Assembly (NCBI GenBank): GCA_023399295.1
Contig: JAEWQF010000032.1
Coordinates: 1 to 64,000, forward strand
DNA length: 64,000 bases
From: Bacteroidota bacterium
GTDB taxonomy: Bacteria > Bacteroidota > Bacteroidia > Bacteroidales > Dysgonomonadaceae
Direction: 5' to 3'
Under the pieces are notes generated by a model. It was given only the letters and a program-made list of their open reading frames with translations. It made no database searches and was not told where the DNA came from. The translations under genes and the position numbers were made by a program. Shown here in pieces: positions 33,547 through 41,829 of the stretch. How positions within the stretch are numbered: the stretch's first letter is position 1; every line of letters begins with the position of its first letter.

Positions 33547-33990
33547 GTGATTCAATTTTTAGGAAATATCGAAGCCAGAGCTGATACAAAGGGAAGGATC
33601 TTTGTGCCGGCAATCTTTCGCAAGCGTTTGCAGAGCGATGGGGAGGAATTTCTGGTGCTCCGTAAGGATATTTTCCAGGATTGTCTGGTGTTGTATCCGG
33701 GCAGTGTGTGGGAGAAAGAGGTGGAGTTGTTGCGTAGCAGACTCAACAAATGGAATCGCGAGCAGCAGCAGCTCTTTCGCCAGTTTGTGCTGGATGCGGA
33801 AAGAGTTGAGTTGGATGCCAATGGACGTGTGCTGATACCGAAGCGTTACCTGCGTATGGTTTCCATCGAATCCGACGTCCGTTTTCTGGGAGTGGACGAG
33901 ACCATTGAGCTGTGGGCGAAAGAGAAGCTTGAGAAGCCGCTACTGGAAGCAGATGAGTTTGCATCCAGGTTGCAGCAGTTGATGGAGTAG
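33547..33990 (+). CDS. mraZ: Transcriptional regulator MraZ
   Basis: The protein has 147 residues from a GTG start (MIQFLGNIEARADTKGRIFVPAIFRK). Two tandem SpoVT-AbrB-like MraZ halves are seen: residues 1-55 and about 75-125 (VELDANGRVLIPKRYLRMV). MraZ forms a ring-shaped DNA-binding oligomer and controls the dcw operon that begins with it. The sequences it would bind are directly upstream. Confidence 0.95.
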   Translation: MIQFLGNIEARADTKGRIFVPAIFRKRLQSDGEEFLVLRKDIFQDCLVLYPGSVWEKEVELLRSRLNKWNREQQQLFRQFVLDAERVELDANGRVLIPKRYLRMVSIESDVRFLGVDETIELWAKEKLEKPLLEADEFASRLQQLME

Positions 33991-34017
33991 GAGCACCGGC
34001 GGGGTGTCGTGTAGATA

Positions 34018-34039
34018 GCAGGATGGAGCCACATCCTGC
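34018..34039 (+). other. Hairpin between mraZ and rsmH
   Basis: GCAGGATG and CATCCTGC are exact inverses around a 6-base loop, between the mraZ stop and the rsmH start. There is no T-run, so it is more likely a processing or stability hairpin than a terminator. Confidence 0.4.
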
Positions 34040-34079
34040 AGTGTAAGAAGTTTATTGAATGGTTCACATCATGGAGGGG

Positions 34080-35000
34080 ATGTCAAACAAATCGGAGGTG
34101 GAAGCATATCATGTGCCAGCACTGCTCACTGAGAGCGTGGATGGTTTGGAGGTGGCTCCCTCGGGAGTATACCTTGATGTGACTTTTGGTGGTGGAGGCC
34201 ACTCCCGTGAGATACTCAACCGGCTGGGACCCGATGGGCGGTTGATAGCCTTCGACCAGGATGAGGATGCTGCCCGCAACGCACTGGCCGATCCACGGTT
34301 CATGTTGATCAGAAGTAATTTTCGTTATCTGAAGAATTTCCTGCGCTACCATCACATTGAAGCGATCGATGGTGTGTTGGCCGACCTGGGTGTCTCATCA
34401 CACCATTTTGATGATTCTGAACGTGGTTTTTCTTTTCGCTTTGACGGTGATCTCGATATGCGCATGAACCGCAGAGCGGGAAAGAGTGCCGCCGATATCC
34501 TGAATGATTATACTGCCGACCAGCTTGCCGATCTCTTCTACCACTACGGAGAGCTGAGAAACGCACGGGCCATTGCTGCTGCAATTGTTTCAACCAGGAG
34601 TGCCAAAGCCATATCAACCACCGGGCAACTGCTCACCATCCTGCAACCCTTCACCGGCAGAGACAGGGAGAAGAAGGTGCTGGCTCAAGCTTTCCAGGCG
34701 TTGCGCATTGAGGTGAATGGAGAAATGGGTGCACTCAGGGAGATGCTGCTTCGATCGCTTGAGATGTTGAAGCCAGGAGGACGCATCAGCATCATCTCCT
34801 ATCACTCGCTTGAGGACCGCATGGTGAAAAATTTCTTCCGCAGCGGAAATTTTGACGGGACACTGGTGAAAGATTTTTACGGCAATGTGGCGACTCCCTT
34901 CGAGTTGGTGCACCGCAAGGTGATTGTCCCCTCGGAAGAGGAACAGCGGAACAACCCCCGCTCCAGAAGCGCCAAGCTTCGGATCGCCAGGAAGCGATAA
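34080..35000 (+). CDS. rsmH: 16S rRNA (cytosine(1402)-N(4))-methyltransferase RsmH
   Basis: The protein has 306 residues from ATG 34080; the frame also contains ATG 34059. SAM-binding and family motifs: YLDVTFGGGGHSREIL (about 27), AFDQDEDAARNAL, GVLADLGVSSHHFDDSERGFSF (about 100), and ISIISYHSLEDRMVKNFF (about 235). It N4-methylates C1402, the same base that RsmI (9527-10204) methylates on the ribose. It is the second gene of the dcw cluster, as in most bacteria. Confidence 0.95.
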   Translation: MSNKSEVEAYHVPALLTESVDGLEVAPSGVYLDVTFGGGGHSREILNRLGPDGRLIAFDQDEDAARNALADPRFMLIRSNFRYLKNFLRYHHIEAIDGVLADLGVSSHHFDDSERGFSFRFDGDLDMRMNRRAGKSAADILNDYTADQLADLFYHYGELRNARAIAAAIVSTRSAKAISTTGQLLTILQPFTGRDREKKVLAQAFQALRIEVNGEMGALREMLLRSLEMLKPGGRISIISYHSLEDRMVKNFFRSGNFDGTLVKDFYGNVATPFELVHRKVIVPSEEEQRNNPRSRSAKLRIARKR

Positions 35001-35045
35001 GCAAAGAGGTAATTGATTAATAGCAGGTTGAAAGATATTTTGAAT

Positions 35046-35073
35046 AGCTGAAAGCTAAAAGCTGATTGCTAAA
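35046..35073 (+). repeat. 7-nt tandem repeat before the FtsL-like gene
   Basis: Four heptads, AGCTGAA, AGCTAAA, AGCTGAT and TGCTAAA, end two bases before the ATG at 35076. A similar heptad array precedes ftsW (41789-41823). Confidence 0.6.
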
Positions 35074-35075
35074 AA

Positions 35076-35408
35076 ATGAAAGTGAAGTTCGATAACATAC
35101 GCAGATCGTTTGTCCATGTTTTTGGAGGAAGTGTTCTCACTGAGAATTTCTTCCTCCGAAACATGCGGTTTATACTTGTTGTCGTGCTGATCATGTTCCT
35201 TTTTATCAGCCATCGCTACACTGTCTTGCAGAAGATGTCGGAGATCGAACGTCTCGAACGGGTGCTGAAAGATGCCCGTTATGAGTCGCTCACCATCTCT
35301 TCAGCGCTCACTGAGGCAAGCCGTCAGGGTGAGATAGAGCGTCGTGTGGCAGAGGCTGGATTGGAGTTGAAGGTGTCCAATGAACCGATGTATCATGTCG
35401 GTAAATAG
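35076..35408 (+). CDS. ftsL: FtsL-like cell division protein
   Basis: The protein has 110 residues: a short cytoplasmic N-terminus, one membrane segment (about 31-47: FILVVVLIMFLFI), then a short periplasmic coiled coil (MSEIERLERVLKDARYESLTISSAL). Size, topology and position between rsmH and ftsI are those of FtsL, which forms a complex with FtsB and FtsQ to activate FtsWI. Sequence similarity to E. coli FtsL is low, as is usual for Bacteroidota, so the call rests on context and topology. Confidence 0.85.
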   Translation: MKVKFDNIRRSFVHVFGGSVLTENFFLRNMRFILVVVLIMFLFISHRYTVLQKMSEIERLERVLKDARYESLTISSALTEASRQGEIERRVAEAGLELKVSNEPMYHVGK

Positions 35409-35417
35409 TCGTTGTGC

Positions 35418-37625
35418 ATGAACGGGAAGAAAGAGGAACGCAAAAAAGCGAAGAAGGTGGTGCTGGCACGTTACGGCGGTATTGTCTTCCTGTTGATGCT
35501 GTTCGCCACGGCGATTGTCATCAAGGCTGGAAAGCTCTCGTTCAGTTCCGAAGGGAAGAAATGGCGCGAAGTAGGTGAGAGGGAGACGGTTATACGGGAC
35601 AGGGTGATCCTCCCGGAGAGAGGCAGCATCTATACCCACGACGGCAGGTTGCTGGCAACAACAGAGCCGCTTTATAGCATCTACATGGATTTCTGGGCCG
35701 ACGGCATGGAGAAAGACACACTGAATAAGTATGTGGGCGAGCTCTCACTGGCACTGGCAAATAAGTTTCCCGACCGCACTGCAGCACACTACAAGCATCT
35801 GATCCTGAACGGCTGGAAGATGCGTGAAGAGGAACAGCGACAGATCAGAGAATACCAGGAACGGAGCATTGACAAACGGGTTCCCATACGATCGCGTTAT
35901 GTGAAGATACTGCACCGCGACATTTCCTATGTGGATCTCAAGGAGGTGCGTACCTATCCTTTCTGGAACCAGCGTTCCAATCGTAGCGGGCTGATCGCCG
36001 AGGAACGCAATGCACGCAAGAAACCATTTGGCAACCTGGCCACGCGGACGGTTGGCAATGTGTTCAAGGATCTCGAAAAAGGAGGAGCCAGCGGTCTCGA
36101 ACTCAAGTATGATTCGCTGCTGCGAGGGGTACCCGGTGTGAAGTTCCGGCAGAAGATACAGGGCAAGTGGATGGATGTGGTCGAAAAACCGGCGGAAACA
36201 GGCCTCGATATTGTCACCACCCTCGATGCCGAGATACAGGATATCACCGAACGCGCGCTCAGGGGTAAGTTGATGGAGACTGAGGCCGAATCGGGCACCG
36301 CCATCATCATGGAGGTGAAAACAGGTGAAATAAAAGGGATTGCCAACCTGGACCGGATGAGCAGTGGCGAATACATCGAAGGAAATCCAAACGCCTTCTC
36401 CTACATGAATGAGCCTGGATCAACCTTTAAGACAGTGACCGCCATGGTGGCGCTCGACGACGGTGTGGTAACTCCCACCGACTCCTTTCATGTGGGCAAC
36501 GGTTTGTTCCAGTACAACCGTCGCTGGGTACGGGACCACTACTGGCGGCGAGGTCAGGATCGGGGCTACCTGACCGTTGCGGAAGGAATCGCCATCTCCT
36601 CGAACGTGGTGATGAGTAAGATCGCACTGAAAGGGTATGAGGACAATCCGAAGAAGTTCGTGCAGGGTATTGACCGGATTGGTTTGCGCAAGCAATTGCA
36701 GTGGGATGTGCCGTTGAGCGGCATTGAGGGTACCTCCTCCATTCGTTTTCCCGATGACAAGCAGAATTACTGGAGCAAGACCACGCTCCCCTGGATGTCG
36801 TTCGGCTACGAGACACAGGTGCCACCCATCTACATGCTGATGTTCTATAACGCCATCGCCAACGGAGGCCGGATGATCAAGCCTTTTATCGCGAAAGAGT
36901 TTGTGAAGGATGGCAAAGTGATAGAACGTATGGAAGCGGAGGTTGTCAATCCGAAGATATGCAAGGAGACGACACTGCTTCAGATACACGAAATGTTGGT
37001 GGGCGTGATTGAAGAGGGGACAGCCAGCGTGGTTGCCTCCGACTATTTCTCTGTTGCAGGCAAGACCGGTACGGCTCAGATTGCTTCCGGAGGTAGTTAC
37101 GGTGGCTATTACGTCTCCTTCGCCGGTTATTTTCCGGCCGATGACCCGATGTATACCATCTTCGTGGGAATACGCAAACCTAAGGGAGTACCATCCGGTG
37201 GCGGGATGGCCGGCATGGTCTTCAAACAGATTGCGGAACAGACATACATCCGCAAGGTACAGCTCACAGTAGCCGATTGCCCTGTGGACTCATTGCTTCA
37301 CAAGGAGCCACCACTCAAGAATGGCAACTGGGACCGGAACAGAAAGATGCTGACCCTCCTTGGTCTGCCTGCCGCAGAAACGGAAGAACCCGCAGAGTGG
37401 GTGAAGGTGAGGAAAGATAGTGTCGCTTACGTAGCACAACCCCTGTCACTGAATGGATCACTGGTGCCTGATGTGAAGGGTATGGGTGCACGGGATGCGT
37501 TGTACCTGCTCGAAGAGGCAGGGCTCAGGGTACAGTTGATCGGTGCCGGCAGCGTGGTGTCGCAATCGATATCACCCGGCAGCAGACTGGTAAGAGGATT
37601 GACAATCGCCATCACATTAAAATAA
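35418..37625 (+). CDS. ftsI: Penicillin-binding protein 3 / FtsI transpeptidase with PASTA domain
   Basis: The protein has 735 residues from ATG 35418; an in-frame TTG lies at 35412. It has a basic cytoplasmic tail, a membrane segment (about 18-35), a PBP dimerisation domain (about 60-240: LPERGSIYTHDGRLLATT) and a transpeptidase domain. Active-site motifs: Ser335 in STFK, SSN in AISSNVVMSK, and KTG at about 549-551. A C-terminal PASTA domain (about 675-735: VPDVKGMGARDALYLLEEAGL) is present, as in many Bacteroidota FtsI but not E. coli FtsI. It cross-links septal peptidoglycan with FtsW. Confidence 0.95.
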   Translation: MNGKKEERKKAKKVVLARYGGIVFLLMLFATAIVIKAGKLSFSSEGKKWREVGERETVIRDRVILPERGSIYTHDGRLLATTEPLYSIYMDFWADGMEKDTLNKYVGELSLALANKFPDRTAAHYKHLILNGWKMREEEQRQIREYQERSIDKRVPIRSRYVKILHRDISYVDLKEVRTYPFWNQRSNRSGLIAEERNARKKPFGNLATRTVGNVFKDLEKGGASGLELKYDSLLRGVPGVKFRQKIQGKWMDVVEKPAETGLDIVTTLDAEIQDITERALRGKLMETEAESGTAIIMEVKTGEIKGIANLDRMSSGEYIEGNPNAFSYMNEPGSTFKTVTAMVALDDGVVTPTDSFHVGNGLFQYNRRWVRDHYWRRGQDRGYLTVAEGIAISSNVVMSKIALKGYEDNPKKFVQGIDRIGLRKQLQWDVPLSGIEGTSSIRFPDDKQNYWSKTTLPWMSFGYETQVPPIYMLMFYNAIANGGRMIKPFIAKEFVKDGKVIERMEAEVVNPKICKETTLLQIHEMLVGVIEEGTASVVASDYFSVAGKTGTAQIASGGSYGGYYVSFAGYFPADDPMYTIFVGIRKPKGVPSGGGMAGMVFKQIAEQTYIRKVQLTVADCPVDSLLHKEPPLKNGNWDRNRKMLTLLGLPAAETEEPAEWVKVRKDSVAYVAQPLSLNGSLVPDVKGMGARDALYLLEEAGLRVQLIGAGSVVSQSISPGSRLVRGLTIAITLK

Positions 37626-37634
37626 ACAGAAGAT

Positions 37635-39101
37635 ATGAAACTCTCCACACTGATTGAATCATGCAAGGTTGTTACCCTTCGCGGAAACGAAGCGGCAGAG
37701 ATCACCACTGTCACTTCCGACTCACGACAAGTGGAGCCGGGAGCACTCTTCATTGCTGTTGAGGGAATCTGTACCGACGGTCATGCCTATATTGGCAAGG
37801 CCATCGAGCAGGGTGCCATCGTGGTGGTGTACGACAAGCCGATGATCGAGGAATATTTCTCAAGGGTGACCTACGTGCAGGTGGAGCAAAGCGCCGTTGC
37901 ATTGGCACACATTGCTGCTGCCTGGTATGGTCATCCCTCACGGCAGCTCAAACTGGTGGGGGTGACAGGCACCAACGGAAAGACCACCATCGCCACGCTC
38001 CTCTGGCAGCTCTTCCGGAACAGAGGATATGCTGCGGGACTCATCTCAACCGTAGCCAACTACGTAGACGGGGAGAAATATCCCACCACCCATACCACAC
38101 CCGACCCCCTTACCCTGAACCTCTATTTCCGACGGATGGTGGATGCGGGATGCGCATATGCTTTCATGGAGGTGAGTTCGCACGCCATCCATCAGAAACG
38201 GATCGACGCCCTGCACTTTGCAGGTGGGATTTTTACAAATCTCACACAGGATCACCTCGACTACCACAAGAACATGCTGGAGTATCGCAATGTGAAGAAG
38301 CTCTTCTTCGACAACCTCCCCGAAGATGCCTTCTCCCTGACAAACCAGGACGACCGGAATGGCACAGTGATGCTGCAAAATACACACGCCACCAAAAAGA
38401 GCTATTCGTTGAAAGGGATGGCTGACTTCAAGGCACGTATCTTTGAGAAACATTTCGACGGCACCACCATCGAAATCAACGGCAGAGAGCTGGTGGTGCA
38501 GTTTGTGGGTGTGTTCAATGTCTATAACCTGCTGGCGGTCTATGGCGCCGCACAATTGTTGGGCCTCAGCGAGGAGGAGATATTGCGTGAGCTCACCCTC
38601 CTGCAACCTGTTGCAGGCCGCTTCCAAACGCTCCGTTCACAAAAGGGGTTCACCGCCATTGTCGACTATGCCCATACCCCCGATGCGTTGATCAATGTGC
38701 TGAATGCCATCCATGAGGTGCTCGGAGGCAAGGGGCAGATCATCACGGTGGTAGGGTGCGGCGGCAACCGCGACCGTACCAAGCGCCCCATCATGGCACG
38801 CGAGGCTGTGGAACGGAGCAACAGGGTTTTGCTCACCTCCGACAACCCCCGCTTCGAGGAGCCGGCAGAGATACTGCGTGATATGATTGAAGGGCTCACA
38901 GATACACAAAGAGAGACGGTGCTCACCATTGTGGAGCGGCGTGAAGCCATCAGAACAGCCTGTGCACTGGCACAGCAAGGGGATGTGGTGCTTATCGCCG
39001 GCAAGGGGCATGAGGACTACCAGGAGATAAAGGGTGTGAAATATCACTTCGATGACCGGGAGGAGGTGGAGAAGATTTTCTCAACACACCGCAATCCGTA
39101 A
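37635..39101 (+). CDS. murE: UDP-MurNAc-tripeptide synthetase MurE
   Basis: The protein has 488 residues. Mur ligase features: an N-terminal UDP-binding domain (VTSDSRQVEPGALFIAVEG), the ATP-binding loop GVTGTNGKTT (about 112), MEVSSHAIHQKR, NLTQDHLDYH, and GCGGNRDRTKRPIM. The motif SDNPRFEEP near residue 415 contains DNPR, the marker of enzymes that add meso-diaminopimelate, so the peptidoglycan should be of the mDAP type. It lies 9 bases after ftsI and 19 bases before mraY. Confidence 0.95.
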   Translation: MKLSTLIESCKVVTLRGNEAAEITTVTSDSRQVEPGALFIAVEGICTDGHAYIGKAIEQGAIVVVYDKPMIEEYFSRVTYVQVEQSAVALAHIAAAWYGHPSRQLKLVGVTGTNGKTTIATLLWQLFRNRGYAAGLISTVANYVDGEKYPTTHTTPDPLTLNLYFRRMVDAGCAYAFMEVSSHAIHQKRIDALHFAGGIFTNLTQDHLDYHKNMLEYRNVKKLFFDNLPEDAFSLTNQDDRNGTVMLQNTHATKKSYSLKGMADFKARIFEKHFDGTTIEINGRELVVQFVGVFNVYNLLAVYGAAQLLGLSEEEILRELTLLQPVAGRFQTLRSQKGFTAIVDYAHTPDALINVLNAIHEVLGGKGQIITVVGCGGNRDRTKRPIMAREAVERSNRVLLTSDNPRFEEPAEILRDMIEGLTDTQRETVLTIVERREAIRTACALAQQGDVVLIAGKGHEDYQEIKGVKYHFDDREEVEKIFSTHRNP

Positions 39102-39120
39102 CCAGCTTAATCTTTTTTTT

Positions 39121-40380
39121 ATGCTCTACTATCTTTTCGACTATCTCGACACACTGAACTTCCCCGGAGCAGGGATGTTCCAATATGTGATGTTCCGTTC
39201 AGCCATGGCTGTCATCTTTTCATTGCTCATCGGGATCTTCGTGGGCAAAAAAATCATCGACAAGCTGCAACAGCGACAGGTCGGTGAGACCATCCGCAAC
39301 CTCGATCTGGAGGGCCAATACAGCAAAAGGGGTACACCCACAATGGGTGGTGTGATCATCATCCTCTCCATCCTGGTCTCTACCCTGCTCTTCGGCAAGC
39401 TGGAGAACATCTATATCATCCTGATGCTTGTGAGCACCGTCTGGCTGGGTCTGCTGGGCTTCGCCGACGACTACATCAAAGTGTTCAAGAAGGACAAGGA
39501 GGGGTTGAAGGGCAAGTTCAAGGTGGTGGCACAGATCGGTCTGGGCCTGATCGTGGGGCTCACTCTCTACTTCAGCCCCGACGCGGTGGTGCGCGAGAAC
39601 ATGGAGGTGCGGGTGAACAACGTCATTGAAGAGGTGACTTACCAGACCGGAGACGTGAAAACCACTAGCACCACCATCCCCTTTATGAAGAACAACAATT
39701 TCGACTACCGCTGGCTGGTGGGTTGGATGGGCGATTATGCCGACCTGGCAGTGTGGGTGGTCTTCATCCTGATGGTGATCCTGATTGTCACCGCCGTCTC
39801 AAACAGTGCCAACCTGACCGACGGCCTCGACGGCCTCACCTCCGGCTCTTCGGCCATCATCGGTGTGGCACTGGGTATCCTGGCCTATGTCTCGGGTCGT
39901 GTCGACTTTGCCTCCTATCTCAACATCATGCACATCCCCGGAAGTGACGAGTTGATGGTATTTGCTTCCGCATTCGTGGGAGCATGTGTTGGGTTTCTAT
40001 GGTACAATGCCTACCCGGCACAGGTGTTCATGGGCGATACCGGGAGCCTCACCCTGGGTGGCATCATCGGCGTGTTTGCGGTGTTGATTCACAAAGAGCT
40101 GTTGTTGCCCATCCTATGTGGTGTCTTTTTTGTGGAGGCGCTTTCAGTGATTGCACAGGTCACCTACTTCAAATATACCAAAAAGAAAATTGGTGTCGGG
40201 CGACGCATCTTCAAGATGACACCCCTACACCACCATTATCAGAAACCGGGTGACGGCAGCATCGATGCCTACTTTCAGAGACCCTTTGCTCCATTGGCTG
40301 AACCCAAGATCGTGAGCCGTTTCTGGTTGGTGGGAATGATCCTGGCAGTGTTGGCGCTGGCCACACTGAAGATGAGATAA
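39121..40380 (+). CDS. mraY: Phospho-N-acetylmuramoyl-pentapeptide-transferase MraY
   Basis: The protein has 419 residues from ATG 39121; a longer frame upstream lies inside murE and is rejected. It is an integral membrane protein of about 10 segments with the family motifs GTPTMGGVIII (about 62), FADDYIKV (about 118), NLTDGLDGLTSG (about 234) and the C-terminal MTPLHHHYQ. It attaches the MurNAc-pentapeptide to undecaprenyl phosphate, giving lipid I. The central extra loop (about 160-200) is usual in Bacteroidota. Confidence 0.95.
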   Translation: MLYYLFDYLDTLNFPGAGMFQYVMFRSAMAVIFSLLIGIFVGKKIIDKLQQRQVGETIRNLDLEGQYSKRGTPTMGGVIIILSILVSTLLFGKLENIYIILMLVSTVWLGLLGFADDYIKVFKKDKEGLKGKFKVVAQIGLGLIVGLTLYFSPDAVVRENMEVRVNNVIEEVTYQTGDVKTTSTTIPFMKNNNFDYRWLVGWMGDYADLAVWVVFILMVILIVTAVSNSANLTDGLDGLTSGSSAIIGVALGILAYVSGRVDFASYLNIMHIPGSDELMVFASAFVGACVGFLWYNAYPAQVFMGDTGSLTLGGIIGVFAVLIHKELLLPILCGVFFVEALSVIAQVTYFKYTKKKIGVGRRIFKMTPLHHHYQKPGDGSIDAYFQRPFAPLAEPKIVSRFWLVGMILAVLALATLKMR

Positions 40381-40411
40381 GGAGAAGCGTATAACAGACA
40401 AAGAGCAATAG

Positions 40412-41755
40412 ATGATGGGTGACAAACGACTGGTGATACTGGGTGGTGGCGAGAGTGGCGTTGGAACGGCAATCCTTGCCCAAAAGAAAGGTCTGGAGGT
40501 GTTCCTCTCCGACAGCGGCAAGCTCAGGAGTGACCACCGCGAGACGCTTCTCAACTACCACATTGCTTTCGAGGAGGGGCAACATTCCGAGGAGCGGGTG
40601 CTCCAAGCCGATGAGATTGTGAAGAGTCCCGGCATCCCCGACACCACACCCCTGATGCAGAAGGTACGCTCCCGTGGAATCAAGGTGATTTCGGAGATCG
40701 AATTTGCCGGCAGGTATACCAACGCGAAGATGATCTGCATCACCGGCAGCAATGGCAAGACCACAACCAGCAGTCTGATCTGGCACATCCTTCAATCGGC
40801 AGGCCTCAATGTGGGTCTGGCTGGTAACATCGGCAGGAGTTTTGCCCGCCAGGTGGCAGAAGAAAACCATGATTGTTATGTGCTGGAGTTGAGTAGCTTC
40901 CAACTGGAGGGGGTGTATGACTTCAAAGCCGATATTGCGGTACTGTTAAACATCACACCCGATCACCTGGATCGTTACGATCACAACCTGCAATATTATG
41001 TGGATGCCAAGATGCGAATCATACGCAACCAGCAGGTGGAGGATGCATTCATCTATTGGGTCGACGATCCTGTTATCACGCACGAAATTGAAAAGTTAAC
41101 CCCGGCAGCCACCTGTTATCCCTTCGGTGAGCATCAAACTGCAGTCAGTGCCGGATTCACAGGCAATGGGAAGATATACATCAACACAAAAGAATCTCAA
41201 TTTGATATGGAGCTCGAACTACTCGCCCTTGAAGGGATGCACAATGTGTACAACTCGCTTGCATCGGGTATCGTGGCCAAGCTGATGGATGTCAGTGACG
41301 AACAACTGCGCATCTCGCTTGCCGACTTCCGCGGTGTGCCGCACCGTCTCGAAAAGGTGGCAACGGTGCGTGGTGTGCAGTATGTCAATGATTCGAAGGC
41401 CACCAATGTAAACTCCTGCTGGTATGCGCTGCAGAGCATGCGCTCCAAAACCGTGCTGATCCTTGGAGGCACTGACAAAGGAAACGACTACCGCGAGATT
41501 GAGGAGCTGGTGCGCAACAAAGTGAAGGCATTGATCTTCCTGGGCGTCGACAACAGCAAGCTCCATGCCTTCTTCGACGGGATGGTTGAGACCATTTGCG
41601 ACGCAGGTTCAATGGAAGAGGCAGTGAATGTTGCCTACAGGCTGGCGCAAAAAGGAGATACGGTGCTGCTCTCACCCTGTTGCGCCAGTTTCGATCTGTT
41701 CAGCAATTACGAGGATCGTGGAGACCAGTTCAAGGAACGTGTGAGAAAATTGTAA
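40412..41755 (+). CDS. murD: UDP-MurNAc-L-alanine:D-glutamate ligase MurD
   Basis: The protein has 447 residues, with a second ATG one codon later. Family features: N-terminal LVILGGGESGVGTAIL, ATP loop CITGSNGKTTTSSLIW (about 108), VLELSSFQLEGVYDF, ITPDHLDRYDH, and the C-terminal LGGTDKGNDYREIEELV and LLSPCCASFDLFSNYEDRGDQF. It adds D-glutamate to UDP-MurNAc-L-Ala in the cytoplasm. The order mraY-murD-ftsW-murG is the standard dcw order. Confidence 0.95.
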   Translation: MMGDKRLVILGGGESGVGTAILAQKKGLEVFLSDSGKLRSDHRETLLNYHIAFEEGQHSEERVLQADEIVKSPGIPDTTPLMQKVRSRGIKVISEIEFAGRYTNAKMICITGSNGKTTTSSLIWHILQSAGLNVGLAGNIGRSFARQVAEENHDCYVLELSSFQLEGVYDFKADIAVLLNITPDHLDRYDHNLQYYVDAKMRIIRNQQVEDAFIYWVDDPVITHEIEKLTPAATCYPFGEHQTAVSAGFTGNGKIYINTKESQFDMELELLALEGMHNVYNSLASGIVAKLMDVSDEQLRISLADFRGVPHRLEKVATVRGVQYVNDSKATNVNSCWYALQSMRSKTVLILGGTDKGNDYREIEELVRNKVKALIFLGVDNSKLHAFFDGMVETICDAGSMEEAVNVAYRLAQKGDTVLLSPCCASFDLFSNYEDRGDQFKERVRKL

Positions 41756-41788
41756 GAAGCATGAACGAGTGACAAAAAGATATCATCT

Positions 41789-41823
41789 TGCTGACAGCCG
41801 ACAGCTGACAGCGGAACGCTAAA
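41789..41823 (+). repeat. 7-nt tandem repeat before ftsW
   Basis: Five heptads, TGCTGAC, AGCCGAC, AGCTGAC, AGCGGAA and CGCTAAA, end 6 bases before the ftsW ATG at 41830. The final heptad GCTAAA plus an A-rich spacer matches the arrangement before the FtsL-like gene. Confidence 0.6.
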
Positions 41824-41829
41824 AAAGAT

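Noticed and set aside
39052..39120. Upstream extension of the MraY frame
   Set aside because: These codons lie inside the end of murE; MraY proteins begin at MLYYLFDYLD, which is ATG 39121.
41789..41823. CRISPR-like array
   Set aside because: Units are 7 nt and contiguous with no spacers; no cas gene is in the window.
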